Part shown: piece after piece, positions 43,919-52,889 of the stretch
Numbering within the stretch: the stretch's first letter is position 1
Layout: every line of letters starts with the position of its first letter
Translations under genes and position numbers: made by a program
Notes under the pieces: model-generated
Seen by the model: only the letters and a program-made list of their open reading frames with translations
Databases searched by the model: none
What the model was told of the DNA's origin: nothing
NCBI GenBank assembly: GCA_028554795.2
Contig: JAPYKE020000575.1
Coordinates: 58,412 to 122,411, forward strand
Source: Sinohyriopsis cumingii
Taxonomy: Eukaryota > Mollusca > Bivalvia > Unionida > Unionidae
Length of the DNA stretch: 64,000 bases
Reading direction: 5' to 3'

Positions 43919-44363
43919 TATTAATATTCATTTGTTCAATCTCCGAGTAAATACTAATCATTGAAGAAAATTCTAGATCGGATATAATACCGTCATTAAG
44001 ACTTTCAGAAAGTAGCGATGATAACTTCGAGTATGCGTCATTGATCTTAGCAAGTTTATTTTTGTATGATGATAATTTTTCACTTGTGCACGATGATATT
44101 TTTTTCGCGATGATATTAAGAACACCAGCGATTGTTGTTGTTGACGAGATTATTATTGTTGCTACGATTGGCGCTATCATCGTCACCGCGGATAGAATTA
44201 TTCCTGCACCAGCGACCACAGCAGATACCGCGTACACTGCAACATCAATGATAACTAATTTGCGCTGGTATTTATTTATTTTTGTTTGATAATCGTCAAG
44301 TTGTTTTCGCAACGAATCCTGCCATGATCGCGCCTGATTGTATCGGTAATCCGATGCGGTCAT
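43833..44363 (-). CDS. Two-span membrane protein with coiled-coil ends (176 aa)
   Basis: Two adjacent hydrophobic helices at about residues 37-57 and 59-87 (LVIIDVAVYAVSAVVAGAGI, then IVATIIISSTTTIAGV), a helical basic N-terminus and a helical C-terminal half with SEKLSSYKNKLAKI-type heptads. No known family. It sits between the fibre-like gene and the 516-residue gene, and its end overlaps the latter's start. A virion membrane or entry role is a guess. Confidence 0.7.
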   Translation of the reverse strand: MTASDYRYNQARSWQDSLRKQLDDYQTKINKYQRKLVIIDVAVYAVSAVVAGAGIILSAVTMIAPIVATIIISSTTTIAGVLNIIAKKISSCTSEKLSSYKNKLAKINDAYSKLSSLLSESLNDGIISDLEFSSMISIYSEIEQMNINNVRVSPDRDKHNTADNNVNIAKFNETRV

Positions 44364-44377
44364 TTATTAGTTATTTA

Positions 44378-45673
44378 TCATTCCAAATCAACAGGGAAAA
44401 ATAACCTTTCATAATCCGAAATATGTTCGGCTAAATATTCGAAAACTATACTATAACCAATTGGTCCCATCTTGGTTCTATCTGGTGGTTCCAACACAAA
44501 TAAATTATTATAACCTGTGTACATAATATAATTAAAAAATTCACCAAAAATTTTACCACCTGCGGCTATTATTTTAAAATTTGCCATAGATTGAATAAAT
44601 ATTCGATAATATCCACTAATTGGCGGGTTAAATTTAAATGTGTTATTCTCGGGTGTCCACCATACCTCTTTTCGTACCTCTACCACAAGTGGCACACTAC
44701 AGGTAAGATTTTTTGTTTCTACTTCCTTTGGTATCGAAATTCGCGATAATCTTCCAAGGTTCATTGACGATATTTTTGTTTTTAAATCTTGAATTTTTTC
44801 ATCGTACGTTGATGTATCGACTTTTTGACGCGCTAATTCACGTACCACGTTAATTTCATCGTTGATGGATTTTATTTGTACTTGCATCGCGTTAATCCCC
44901 CTGGTAAATTCGGGAACAACAACATTACCGAGTTTAATAATTTCCTCGTTGATTTTTTTGTTGAGATCGTCGGTGGATGGTTTCTGGCTCATCAAGATAT
45001 TTACTTCGTTAATTTTGGCAAGAATACCAGTAATTTCCTCGTTGATTTTTTTTATTTTTTTGTTGAGATCGTCGATTGATGTTTTATCGATTTTCTGACT
45101 CATCGAGATATTTACTTCGTTAATTTTGGCAAGAATACCAGTAATTTCCTCGTTGATTTTTTTTATTTTCTCGCTAAGATCGTCATGTGATACTTGATCG
45201 GCTTTTTTATCTGATACGGAGGAAGTATCAGTTGATGTTTTTATATCCTCGTCAAATTTTTTGCTAAATTTATCTAAAGCATCGTCAAGTTTTTTAAGGT
45301 CGTTATTTAGCCTATTAAGTCTTTTTGTCATTCTATCCTGAAGATCGTCGTGTAATGCTTTATCGGCCTTCAAGGGTAACTTTGCTATAATATCGGCGAT
45401 ATCAGCAACAGATTTTAATACCATCTCCGATTGGCGAGTAAATTGACTAATATGATCGCGGTATTCGTCTCGCTTGATTATATCAGTTATTTTGACGTTG
45501 CTAGTTTGTAATCGCCCTTCGGTATTTTGAAAAACAGCAACTTCACCAGGATCAACTTCTGACAACGATAAAAGATTGTTAATATCGCTCTTGGTTGCAA
45601 ACTTTGATGTATCGATGTCGACTGCATCTTTTTTTTCTTTCCTAAAGAGAGACCTACCGTAAATGTCAACCAT
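44378..45673 (-). CDS. Fibre-like coiled-coil protein with C-terminal head (431 aa)
   Basis: It starts MVDIYGRSLFRK. Residues about 75-300 are long coiled coil. Within it a unit of about 41 residues (KKINEEITGILAKINEVN...) is repeated almost identically, and the DNA repeat at 45,000-45,057 and 45,110-45,167 is nearly exact, so the stalk has recently grown by duplication. The last 130 residues (from LTCSVPLVVEV to the end, with WWTPENNTFKF and GYYRIFIQ) form a compact beta-rich domain that could be a receptor-binding head. The layout anchor, stalk, head is that of viral fibres. Its start overlaps the end of the protease gene by 8 bases. Confidence 0.75.
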   Translation of the reverse strand: MVDIYGRSLFRKEKKDAVDIDTSKFATKSDINNLLSLSEVDPGEVAVFQNTEGRLQTSNVKITDIIKRDEYRDHISQFTRQSEMVLKSVADIADIIAKLPLKADKALHDDLQDRMTKRLNRLNNDLKKLDDALDKFSKKFDEDIKTSTDTSSVSDKKADQVSHDDLSEKIKKINEEITGILAKINEVNISMSQKIDKTSIDDLNKKIKKINEEITGILAKINEVNILMSQKPSTDDLNKKINEEIIKLGNVVVPEFTRGINAMQVQIKSINDEINVVRELARQKVDTSTYDEKIQDLKTKISSMNLGRLSRISIPKEVETKNLTCSVPLVVEVRKEVWWTPENNTFKFNPPISGYYRIFIQSMANFKIIAAGGKIFGEFFNYIMYTGYNNLFVLEPPDRTKMGPIGYSIVFEYLAEHISDYERLFFPVDLE

Positions 45674-46004
45674 GATATTTATCTACGGTATATTCAAATA
45701 AAATTTTGCGAAAAGAACGAGATGATTTTGAAATTGCATCAAGGACGTTAATTGTCTCCCGGCCGCATATTGGTGGATCTACTAGTGTTTGTGTTGGAAG
45801 TGTTGAATACCAAACCGGAAGTTTTAATTTTGACACATATTTGATAAATTCATTCGGCGGTGCTAATCCGTATGAATCGAAATAGATGATTTCGCGAGGA
45901 TTAATCGCATACGCAACCCAGTGAGTGCCAGGACCGGAATTTTTATCGAGATTTATTATTCCTGTCTCGGTTGAATTTGGTTTGTCCGGTAGTTGATCTC
46001 GCAT
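45666..46004 (-). CDS. Adenain-like maturation protease, short form (112 aa)
   Basis: His28 in GTHWVAY, Asp43 in YFDSYGL, and Cys80 in PPICGRETINVL supply the triad of C5-type proteases. Adenovirus protease is about 200 residues, while this one lacks most of the N-terminal part and the usual aromatic run after the Cys, so it is a minimal version. Gln72 may form the oxyanion hole, at a spacing of 8 rather than 7. It would process virion precursors. It overlaps the fibre-like gene and follows the 174-residue gene at a 53-base gap. Confidence 0.85.
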   Translation of the reverse strand: MRDQLPDKPNSTETGIINLDKNSGPGTHWVAYAINPREIIYFDSYGLAPPNEFIKYVSKLKLPVWYSTLPTQTLVDPPICGRETINVLDAISKSSRSFRKILFEYTVDKYHG

Positions 46005-46057
46005 AAATACGCCTCTAAAAAATTTTATTTTCTTTTTTTTTGCTTCACTGATTAAAT

Positions 46058-46570
46058 CTAAATTTGAGGTTGGTAAGCTCGACTTAACCCGGATCCGTAC
46101 GGGGGTCGTCTTAGGTAAAGGCCGGATCCTTGTCGTTGTTGCTGCGTCATCATTTTTGCGAGAAGAAGGGGTAAGAGAAGTCCGCCCTTTTTTTTACGAT
46201 ATCCCTTTCCTATAATTTTTCCAACAACTTTTCCTGCTATTGCAGAACCCGCCCCACCAAGTGCACCTAATCCTACTGCCTTCGCACCTGCTATTAACGC
46301 TGGTATAAGCGCGGCCAATGGAAAAAAACCACCTACTTTGATCATATCTCTGATTGCACCTATTGAGATATTCAGACGAATACCAGTATTTGCCGATCTG
46401 GCTCTGGTGAAATGTCCGTGTTGATTTTTAGTTAACGATAGTTTGTTAGGTCCACCGTGAAGTTGATTACTTTTCAAAGTTAAACTTAAACCTCGTCGCG
46501 CTGCTGTTGCTGATTGAAGTTTTTTCACCTGACCGGGGGTCAGAGTTACGCTGACGTGATCGTATGGCAT
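46058..46570 (-). CDS. Small basic virion-type protein with hydrophobic Gly/Ala stretch (170 aa)
   Basis: The preferred start is the ATG at 46,570 (MPYDHVSVTLTPGQ), preceded by GATTATTAAT; an upstream GTG is less likely. The N-terminal 75 residues are basic and beta-like (LSLTLKSNQL). Residues about 80-122 are Ala/Gly-rich and hydrophobic (AALIPALIAGAKAVGLGALG), followed by KKK and a Gln/Arg/Gly tail. The design resembles small core or membrane-active virion proteins encoded near the capsid gene in Polintons. The exact role is unknown. Confidence 0.7.
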   Translation of the reverse strand: MPYDHVSVTLTPGQVKKLQSATAARRGLSLTLKSNQLHGGPNKLSLTKNQHGHFTRARSANTGIRLNISIGAIRDMIKVGGFFPLAALIPALIAGAKAVGLGALGGAGSAIAGKVVGKIIGKGYRKKKGGLLLPLLLAKMMTQQQRQGSGLYLRRPPYGSGLSRAYQPQI

Positions 46571-46604
46571 ATTAATAATCACTTTTATCTAAATTTAGAA
46601 TTTG

Positions 46605-48029
46605 TTACATGTTCTCTACGGGCGCGTCAATAACTCTCATTCTACCACTGATACCTTCCAGGATCATTGTTCTATCACTGAGAATTACTGCGAATACCTT
46701 ATATAAATTATTTCCTGTTCGAATTCTAGCTTTGAAATGAATATCGACGACGGATTGCTTTATCAAATCGAGATGTTCCAAGGAAAAGTAATAAATAGGA
46801 TAAAGTTTATTAAAATCTAGTTGTGATATTTGCAATCCAGTATCGATATTTTGATCGCGACCCATGAAACTTAACAATCGATGATATGCGCGAGCTGTCG
46901 AATAATTTTCAAAATTGATGGATATTTCCTCGGATGGCTCCTGTTGGCCATTTACTCTCAGTGACACGTTTGTTGCGCTGATATTATCGAATATCATGTG
47001 GCTATATAATTGATGATATCTTCGTGTATGCAAAAAAGCGACAAAGATATGACGTGGCGCAGAGGTACCTTGCTGCGATGCAATGCGCCAAGTAAAATCA
47101 CCATCAATATCAGTAGTTGTGGAATCTGTTGTTGTTGTTAGCCATGACATGATAGATTTACCACCTTGATTCATAAATGATAATAATTTTTCTTCCACGA
47201 TTAATGATGGAGTCATCGCTGGCATCCACAAGGTAAATTTTAGTAATCTTACCCTACCTCCATGATTCGTGGTATCATTTGCACCTACCACGTTCGTTTG
47301 GTAATTGATATCACCTTCTCGCCAAATAGCATCATTACTATCTGCTTTTCTAATAAATGTTACGGTATGCTTTGCTCCGTAAATAACTTTTCTAAAATGC
47401 CTGCAAAATCCAAATATATGAGATAACGGAATAGCACAAGAGAATTTTCTACGTATATCCCACAACATGGATTTTCTCGTGGCAAATCCAAGATTATAAT
47501 CAGGATTAGTGCCGAGGGGAAGATCTTGGACAGTATTAATAAGGACTGGGGGGGCGGCGCGATCTCTAGGTTGTCCGATATCAAGCGGTCTATTATCAGG
47601 ACGATCAGAATTATCTTTGGCAAACATCATACCCGGACCAGCTGATCTGGTAAAATCATCCGAGTATCTCGCTAGACCTATTATCGTTGTTGCTAAATCA
47701 ACATCATTGGTAATTGACTCAATCTCTTTTCCATCAATCATGTAAGTGGCGCTCTTGAATAATGCCATAATACCGTTATTAACAAATCCGACTCTAAAAT
47801 CTGCTCCATAGAGAGTAACGCCGTCATCTCTAGTAATTTCACCGGTAACTTCGATATATGCCTCAGATGGAAGAAAATATCTTGTTGTATCGTGAACTTG
47901 AATTTCCAGGCGATTATCAGTATTTGGTGTAACTGTGTCGTACGAGAAATACTGAAGATCTCGCATTGATGTGTCTCTACCTACTGGCTCGTCCATGTCA
48001 AACGCTTCATTTGACATTTGTGAAAACAT
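46605..48029 (-). CDS. Major capsid protein candidate, double jelly-roll (474 aa)
   Basis: Length and character fit double jelly-roll capsid proteins: beta-rich with few charges in runs. Recognisable blocks include LEIQVHDTTRYFLPSEAYIEVTG near the N-terminus, IMALFKSATYMIDGKEIE, IPLSHIFGFC near the centre, and a C-terminal block with IKQSVVDIHFKARIRTGNN and KVFAVILSD. This pattern occurs in Polinton-like capsid proteins of invertebrates. It would form the pseudo-hexagonal capsomers. The ATG at 48,029 follows TTATTAATAATA, the clearest copy of the start context seen in this element. Open throughout. It is in the middle of the virion cluster. Confidence 0.82.
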   Translation of the reverse strand: MFSQMSNEAFDMDEPVGRDTSMRDLQYFSYDTVTPNTDNRLEIQVHDTTRYFLPSEAYIEVTGEITRDDGVTLYGADFRVGFVNNGIMALFKSATYMIDGKEIESITNDVDLATTIIGLARYSDDFTRSAGPGMMFAKDNSDRPDNRPLDIGQPRDRAAPPVLINTVQDLPLGTNPDYNLGFATRKSMLWDIRRKFSCAIPLSHIFGFCRHFRKVIYGAKHTVTFIRKADSNDAIWREGDINYQTNVVGANDTTNHGGRVRLLKFTLWMPAMTPSLIVEEKLLSFMNQGGKSIMSWLTTTTDSTTTDIDGDFTWRIASQQGTSAPRHIFVAFLHTRRYHQLYSHMIFDNISATNVSLRVNGQQEPSEEISINFENYSTARAYHRLLSFMGRDQNIDTGLQISQLDFNKLYPIYYFSLEHLDLIKQSVVDIHFKARIRTGNNLYKVFAVILSDRTMILEGISGRMRVIDAPVENM

Positions 48030-48034
48030 TATTA

Positions 48035-48532
48035 TTAATAATATCGTCTAAAACGAAGACCATCACCTGAAGCAAAACTTGTATTTGCTAGATTTGTCCT
48101 AGCAACATCCTGCGCTAGATTTGTATTAGCAACTTCCTGCGCTAGATTTGTTATAGCAGCTTCCTGTGCTAGATCATTTATTTTTTTATTTGCCGCATCA
48201 TTTATGGCCTTACTGACTTCAGGTGGCATTTCGCTGGTAATGGGTAATTTGACGGGTTGCTTTTTACGTACTAAACTTAATATTTTATCTTTGATAGCGT
48301 TGAAGCCTTTACTGGCCAAATTACCGATACCAGAAATGGCAGTCTCGCCGATCTTTCCTATCGCTTTCAACCCAAATTGCTTAATCACGGGTCCAATTTT
48401 AGGTATTACTCGCGTGACAAGACTTCCAACGATATCGCCGAATCCATTACCGTGAATATATTTGTATACTGGCAATCGAGAGTTTACTATGCGGACCTGA
48501 TTAGGTCTGCGCTGATGTTTATGAATAATCAT
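48035..48532 (-). CDS. pVI-like minor virion protein with 12-residue repeats (165 aa)
   Basis: After a basic start, residues about 30-85 form an amphipathic Gly/Ile/Lys-rich stretch (GDIVGSLVTRVIPKIGPVIK, then AISGIGNLASKG), of the kind that disrupts membranes in adenovirus pVI. Residues about 118-155 are three to four repeats of NLAQEVANT. The gene is 5 bases before the capsid gene and 20 after the 604-residue gene. The pVI analogy rests on composition and position, not on alignment. Confidence 0.65.
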   Translation of the reverse strand: MIIHKHQRRPNQVRIVNSRLPVYKYIHGNGFGDIVGSLVTRVIPKIGPVIKQFGLKAIGKIGETAISGIGNLASKGFNAIKDKILSLVRKKQPVKLPITSEMPPEVSKAINDAANKKINDLAQEAAITNLAQEVANTNLAQDVARTNLANTSFASGDGLRFRRYY

Positions 48533-48552
48533 ATTATTTCAATTGTGTTGAT

Positions 48553-50367
48553 TTAATCGATGAGTTCATCGACAAACTCTTTATAAATGTGAGAATCGAT
48601 GATACCACCACGGAATAATCGCTGACAAATATCTGATGCTTCGTTGACTATCTCACGGGAATTATTTCCGGCTCGTTTTCCTCCGATTAATACTTCGAGG
48701 CGAGATACGTCGTTGACAACACTGTCAGGGCAAACTGAATATCCATATCCTTTTCCTTCCTTTTTTGTTTCTGGAGATTCCAATGGCGTTGAGTAAAATA
48801 TTTCGTCTGACGGCGATGAAGATGTCCCTGACGACGATGACTTCGGTGGCAAATCCCCTATAGGACTATCTTGTTTAGGATATTTATCCTTTATAGTAAG
48901 ATATGGGCTTATAGCAGCCTTTTCAAGAGGAGCATATGGTTGTAAAACAGAAACTTCTTCAAGTGATTTTACACGCGGGGGGTATGTTAATTTAGAAATA
49001 AGTTCCTCTGTGGGATTATAAATTTTTTTAGGACTAAACTTTTCAGGACTATCTTGTTTAGGTGTTATTAAAGTTGATAATCTTGCTTTTCCCTCTGATA
49101 ACTTTATTCTGTAATTACCAACATCCGATGAAAATTTCGCAAAATCTTCATCGGAATATCTTACTGGTTTTCCTAAACTACCAAAATACATTATCGCATA
49201 CCAATCAAGTATGTTAACTTTATCAGCATCAAATTCTTTTCGCAAAAAGAATCTTTTATTTTTCGTAGAATCATCCGCAGCTATTTGAACTACTGAATCA
49301 TAGTCGCCAAGTAAATAAAATCTTTTTGGATTCAAATAAATATCCGCTGTTACACTAGGATCAATTTTAAACACACTAATAGCCGGTGATGATACATGTT
49401 CGGGAACAATTATCGGTTCATCACTCTGATCTTTTTTCTTTCTTGATTTTCTTTCTTTTTTCTGTGGTGGAATATCTTCCTTTGGTCTAGCTCCTAATTC
49501 CTCTGGTTGAAATATTGGCTCCTGTGGTTGAATATCTTCCTGTGATGTTTCTTTTCTCCCTCGTTTTTTAGTTTTTTCCTTCTTCTCCTGTTGTTTTCTT
49601 TCTTTTTCCAGTTGTTTTCTTTCTTCTTTTTCCTGTTGTTTTCTTTCTTTCTCCAGTTGTTTTCTGTCTTTCTCCCTTTGCACAATATCTTTTTGTGTAT
49701 CTCTTGCTGTTTCTAAAAATCTTCTGTAACGCGGATCCGTTGTCTTCCTTACTGATGTTGTTTGTGTGTAAATTTTATATACCATATCGTACCAACTATC
49801 GCGAGTTGCATATCTTTTTTTCCCCACTGCAGTCAAAAATTCAGCTCGACTACTAAAATATTCCTCCGCAAATTGGCCAATCTCATCTATATTATACAAT
49901 GTCGAGAGGGGCTGCGATATTATTTCCCATCCCTCATCGGTGAAATTTTCTCTTAAATTATCGATATTAAACTTCCCTTTTATCATTGAGATTTTTCTTC
50001 CTCCCGGTTTTCCACCTCCAGGTTTTCCTCCATCAGCAATTGCAAGTTGTTGCGCCGCTGCTGCTATTGCTAATCGCTCGGGTAATGTTCGTGATTGATC
50101 CTCAATACCTTTCAACATAGGAAAGATTCCACGTTTTCTAGCATCTGGATCTTTTTCGTCGCCATATACAACCTGCTCAATTGTTCCGGTCACTGGCTTC
50201 AACCATTTTGCCGAAGTTTCTGAAATTCCATGTTGCATATCTTCGTAATCACGAACATTTCTCTTAAATAATTGTTTTGTCGGAATGAACTTCTTTAATG
50301 TCGCTAATTGCTCTCGTGCTAATCTGGCCGAATGAGGTTCTCCAACTGTGCTAACTTTTCGACTCAT
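48553..50367 (-). CDS. Unknown 604-aa protein, first gene of the virion cluster
   Basis: Three parts: residues 1-215, helical, with a Gly-Lys-Pro linker near 112-125; residues about 225-330, a very charged Lys/Glu/Gln repeat (KERKQLEKE units) and Pro-rich segments; residues about 335-604, a globular part (DIYLNPKRFYLLGDYDSVV, ILDWYAIMYFG) and a Ser/Pro linker with a final helical block. No catalytic motif. It starts 57 bases inside the right TIR and is transcribed inward. Candidates are a scaffold, a terminal protein for replication priming, or a tegument-like protein; none can be chosen from sequence alone. Confidence 0.6.
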   Translation of the reverse strand: MSRKVSTVGEPHSARLAREQLATLKKFIPTKQLFKRNVRDYEDMQHGISETSAKWLKPVTGTIEQVVYGDEKDPDARKRGIFPMLKGIEDQSRTLPERLAIAAAAQQLAIADGGKPGGGKPGGRKISMIKGKFNIDNLRENFTDEGWEIISQPLSTLYNIDEIGQFAEEYFSSRAEFLTAVGKKRYATRDSWYDMVYKIYTQTTSVRKTTDPRYRRFLETARDTQKDIVQREKDRKQLEKERKQQEKEERKQLEKERKQQEKKEKTKKRGRKETSQEDIQPQEPIFQPEELGARPKEDIPPQKKERKSRKKKDQSDEPIIVPEHVSSPAISVFKIDPSVTADIYLNPKRFYLLGDYDSVVQIAADDSTKNKRFFLRKEFDADKVNILDWYAIMYFGSLGKPVRYSDEDFAKFSSDVGNYRIKLSEGKARLSTLITPKQDSPEKFSPKKIYNPTEELISKLTYPPRVKSLEEVSVLQPYAPLEKAAISPYLTIKDKYPKQDSPIGDLPPKSSSSGTSSSPSDEIFYSTPLESPETKKEGKGYGYSVCPDSVVNDVSRLEVLIGGKRAGNNSREIVNEASDICQRLFRGGIIDSHIYKEFVDELID

Positions 50368-50424
50368 CTTATTTTCAACAATATTGTTTTATTGTGAAAT
50401 AAAATTAGTATCCGCAGTCGGAAT

Positions 50425-50626
50425 TTGCAATCACAAACAAATTTTACAATACCCCCCCCAAAAATGCTGTTTTTTTTATGCCTGAAAATGCACTTTGGGT
50501 TGAAATTTTGCGGATTAATTTGCGTAGGAGGCGTTATTTTTGCTTTCTGAGGCTTCTACGGATAAATGTTTGGTGGGAGGCTTAAATTTATCTGAGCCAC
50601 CTGGTCTGTACGACTTCCCTGCTGCT
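50425..50626 (-). repeat. Element 2 right TIR, 202 bp
   Basis: Exact inverted partner of 36,060-36,261. Confidence 0.95.
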
Positions 50627-51369
50627 TTCTCTTTGAATTACCTCAAAAAGTTAACACTTAAACTTGCTCTATTACAAATCCTGATTATGATTGTTTTCTA
50701 TCTGGAACCAGTTTTCTTACTCTCCAAAATTAATACGCTGCTATCAAACGAGCAAAACAACCAGAATGGTAGACTAACGAAATCGCAGAGACACAATGTA
50801 AACAAAACTACTATCTTAAATGAAAGAGTTAATTTATGGTATAACATAATCAAATCCCACATTGTAAAACATAAGCACTCCTTTTTCATAAAGACCATCG
50901 CCTCAAACGTTGATAGCAGATCCATTTGGAATCACGGGGAGCGAATTAACTTCGAACAAAACCAGTAATTCTAAATCCACGTGAAATTGTAGTTAATGGC
51001 ACTATAATTACACTGATGATCTCGATATCGTAATCCAACCGAAACGCGTTTTTATTAACACGGTTGTATTTTTCAAACACTTGACAGGTCTAATTGTACA
51101 AAGCCTAAAAGATAAACATACTGCCTTCGAGAATGAAAGGGTAACCGATCATATTATTTTTAATTTTCCTCTAATTGCAATAACTAATGCTACTGACGTT
51201 ATCAATACAACATCTGCTAACATATCAGCGGGTCCAGAGGGAAATCACCTCAAACTCTGAAAAAAATGTCGACTTTTATCAATCTCATAGTCAATGAAAG
51301 AGCTAAATAACCGAAGTAACACTGTATGTACATTTGATTTTCAGAGTCATTGAAATTAGCAGAAGTATT
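50627..51369 (+). pseudogene. LINE ORF2 remnant: linker and start of reverse transcriptase
   Basis: It continues the frame broken at 36,059. Broken frames show KRAKQPEW then a TNEIAET block, a stretch with ISAGPEGNHLKL (about 51,215-51,255) and SLKLAEVFKVHKG (51,345-51,384), all patterns of non-LTR reverse transcriptases (domain 0 to 2). Stops are frequent. It is interrupted again by the SINE at 51,385. Confidence 0.6.
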
Positions 51370-51384
51370 CAAAGTTCATAAGGG

Positions 51385-51618
51385 GGGCCCCGAGTGGCCG
51401 AGTTACAGATCACTGCCATATCACCTCTGTCTGCGTGAGTTCGAGTCTCAGGCTCGGCTAACGTTGGTACCTGAGAAAGCTTGCCAGTAGCTTCTCGTGG
51501 GTCGGTGGTTCTTCCCACGGTTTTCTAGGGTTCTTCCTCCACCAATTATACTGGCCGCCATGTATAGCCTATCTTGTGCTGAAAATGGCGTTAAACCCTA
51601 CAACAACAACAACAACAA
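51385..51618 (+). repeat. tRNA-derived SINE with 15-bp target duplication
   Basis: The direct repeat CAAAGTTCATAAGGG flanks it (51,370-51,384 and 51,619-51,633). The head starts GGGCCCCGAGTGGCCGAG (an A-box-like region of tRNA-Leu/Ser type) and has a B box GAGTTCGAGTCTC; a central region GCTTGCCAGTAGCTTCTCG and a (CAA)n tail follow. Same family as 58,393-58,637. Confidence 0.88.
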
Positions 51619-51633
51619 CAAAGTTCATAAGGG

Positions 51634-51845
51634 AAATGAAACCAATGACTCATCGAAGTTTCGCTACATATTCATTCTATCTATATTATAAAGCATTATT
51701 GAAAGGGAAAAAAAAACACCACATGCCAACAAGCAACTTTTCGGATAACTTTTCAGGTATCGCCGACTCCATAAAATTGATAATCAGGTTTCCGACCAAA
51801 ATATTCATGTCAAACTGCATTGATGAAACGCAAAAAAAGGCGTTT
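51634..51845 (+). pseudogene. LINE ORF2 remnant, continued
   Basis: After the SINE the RT-like pattern resumes (SSKFRYIFILSIL at 51,647-51,690) and then, in another frame, SGFRPKYSCQTALMK (about 51,787-51,832), a conserved reverse-transcriptase block of LINEs. Confidence 0.55.
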
Positions 51846-51854
51846 ACACACTCA

Positions 51855-52025
51855 CACAAAACACCTCTGTCCGCGTGAGTCCGAGTCTTGGCGGACAAAT
51901 GAGATGATGTGAGAAAATTTGCAAGGAACTTCACCTGGGTCTGCATGTCCTTCCTCCGCCAAAATATACTGGCCGCCATGTATAGCCGCCTATCATATTC
52001 TGAAAAACGGCGTTAGACCCCGCAG
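51855..52025 (+). repeat. Decayed SINE body
   Basis: It shares CACCTCTGTCCGCGTGAGTC, ACTGGCCGCCATGTATAGCC and a GGCGTTAGACCCC end with 51,385-51,618; the central part is diverged. Confidence 0.65.
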
Positions 52026-52069
52026 AAGCATAGGCACAAACATTTTACGCGTTTATTTAGAAGACCCCC

Positions 52070-52380
52070 CCCCAAAAAAAAAAAACCTTCTCGCCGACAC
52101 AAACAAATGTGAGTAGAATACAATATTTACCAGCGGAATTGCAAATATTTTATCATTTAATTGTTGTGCGAAAAGTCTGACGGAGTAGAGGTAAAAAGTG
52201 GTAAATACCGTATTTTCCTTCAGTTGGGGTCTACATATTTCGTAGCTATGTCACGGCAACATGACTGTCCACCAAACACACTCTCAGGTAGATAAACTTT
52301 GTATAATATGTGCCACGTGGATCACACGTTGCGCGAGATTAGTGGCTCATTTAAATTTAGAATATATAAAAAAAAAACAG
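52070..52380. other. Host DNA, no gene seen
   Basis: A poly-C/poly-A junction at 52,067-52,086, otherwise unremarkable. Confidence 0.5.
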
Positions 52381-52383
52381 CAT

Positions 52384-52495
52384 CAGATTTACTGACATCT
52401 GGTGGTAAATAGATTTACTGACATCTGGTGGTAAGTAGATTTACTGACATCAGGTGGTAGGTAGATTTACTGACATCTGGTGGTAAATAGACGGG
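52384..52495. repeat. 27-bp tandem repeat, four units
   Basis: Copies of TAGATTTACTGACATCTGGT followed by GGTAAA. Confidence 0.9.
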
Positions 52496-52639
52496 CTTTA
52501 GAGATTTAGTCCATACCTTCGAAATGATGTGAGCTTTGTGTGTTGATGTTAAAACTTATCAATTAATCAATCACTGTTGTATACAATCAATTACGACGTT
52601 TTCGTCTTTCATATCGTTCATCATGTTGGAAAAGTCTTA

Positions 52640-52785
52640 TTTAGAAAGTATTCTTGGAAAATCTTATTTATCTATATTTAGAAAGTATTCTTGGAAAATC
52701 TTATTTATCTATATTTAGAAAGTATTCTTGGAAAATCTTATTTATCTATATTTAGAAAGTATTCTTGGAAAATCTTGCGATTTCT
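52640..52785. repeat. 37-bp tandem repeat, about four units
   Basis: Copies of GAAAGTATTCTTGGAAAATC followed by TTATTTATCTATATTTA; nearly identical. Confidence 0.92.
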
Positions 52786-52889
52786 TGCGTGCTATACATT
52801 ACAAATTGTTTGCTTTGACCTCTCAAAATGGTTGGAAAGAAAGATAATATAGATATCAAAATAAGACGACCCAGGAAATGAACACCGTC

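Larger units (their letters stand above)
36060..50626. mobile_element. Element 2: intact Polinton/Maverick-type transposon, 14,567 bp
   Basis: Its left end is AGCAGCAGGGAAG and its right end is the exact complement. Both lie inside 202-bp inverted repeats and between TTCTCTT direct repeats. It encodes packaging ATPase, zinc-ribbon, phospholipase A2, integrase, PolB-helicase, a Cys-rich protein, an HNH endonuclease, and a cluster of eight virion-type genes on the minus strand including a double jelly-roll capsid candidate and an adenain-like protease. Apart from the zinc-ribbon/PLA2 frame change (possibly programmed) no gene is broken. Identical TIRs and open genes imply a very recent insertion. 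It belongs to a different lineage from elements 1 and 3: different gene order, polymerase and capsid sequences, and AT-rich codon use. Confidence 0.95.

Noticed and set aside
48204..48455. Plus-strand open frames within the virion cluster of element 2
   Set aside because: Shadows of the minus-strand genes with no motifs of their own.
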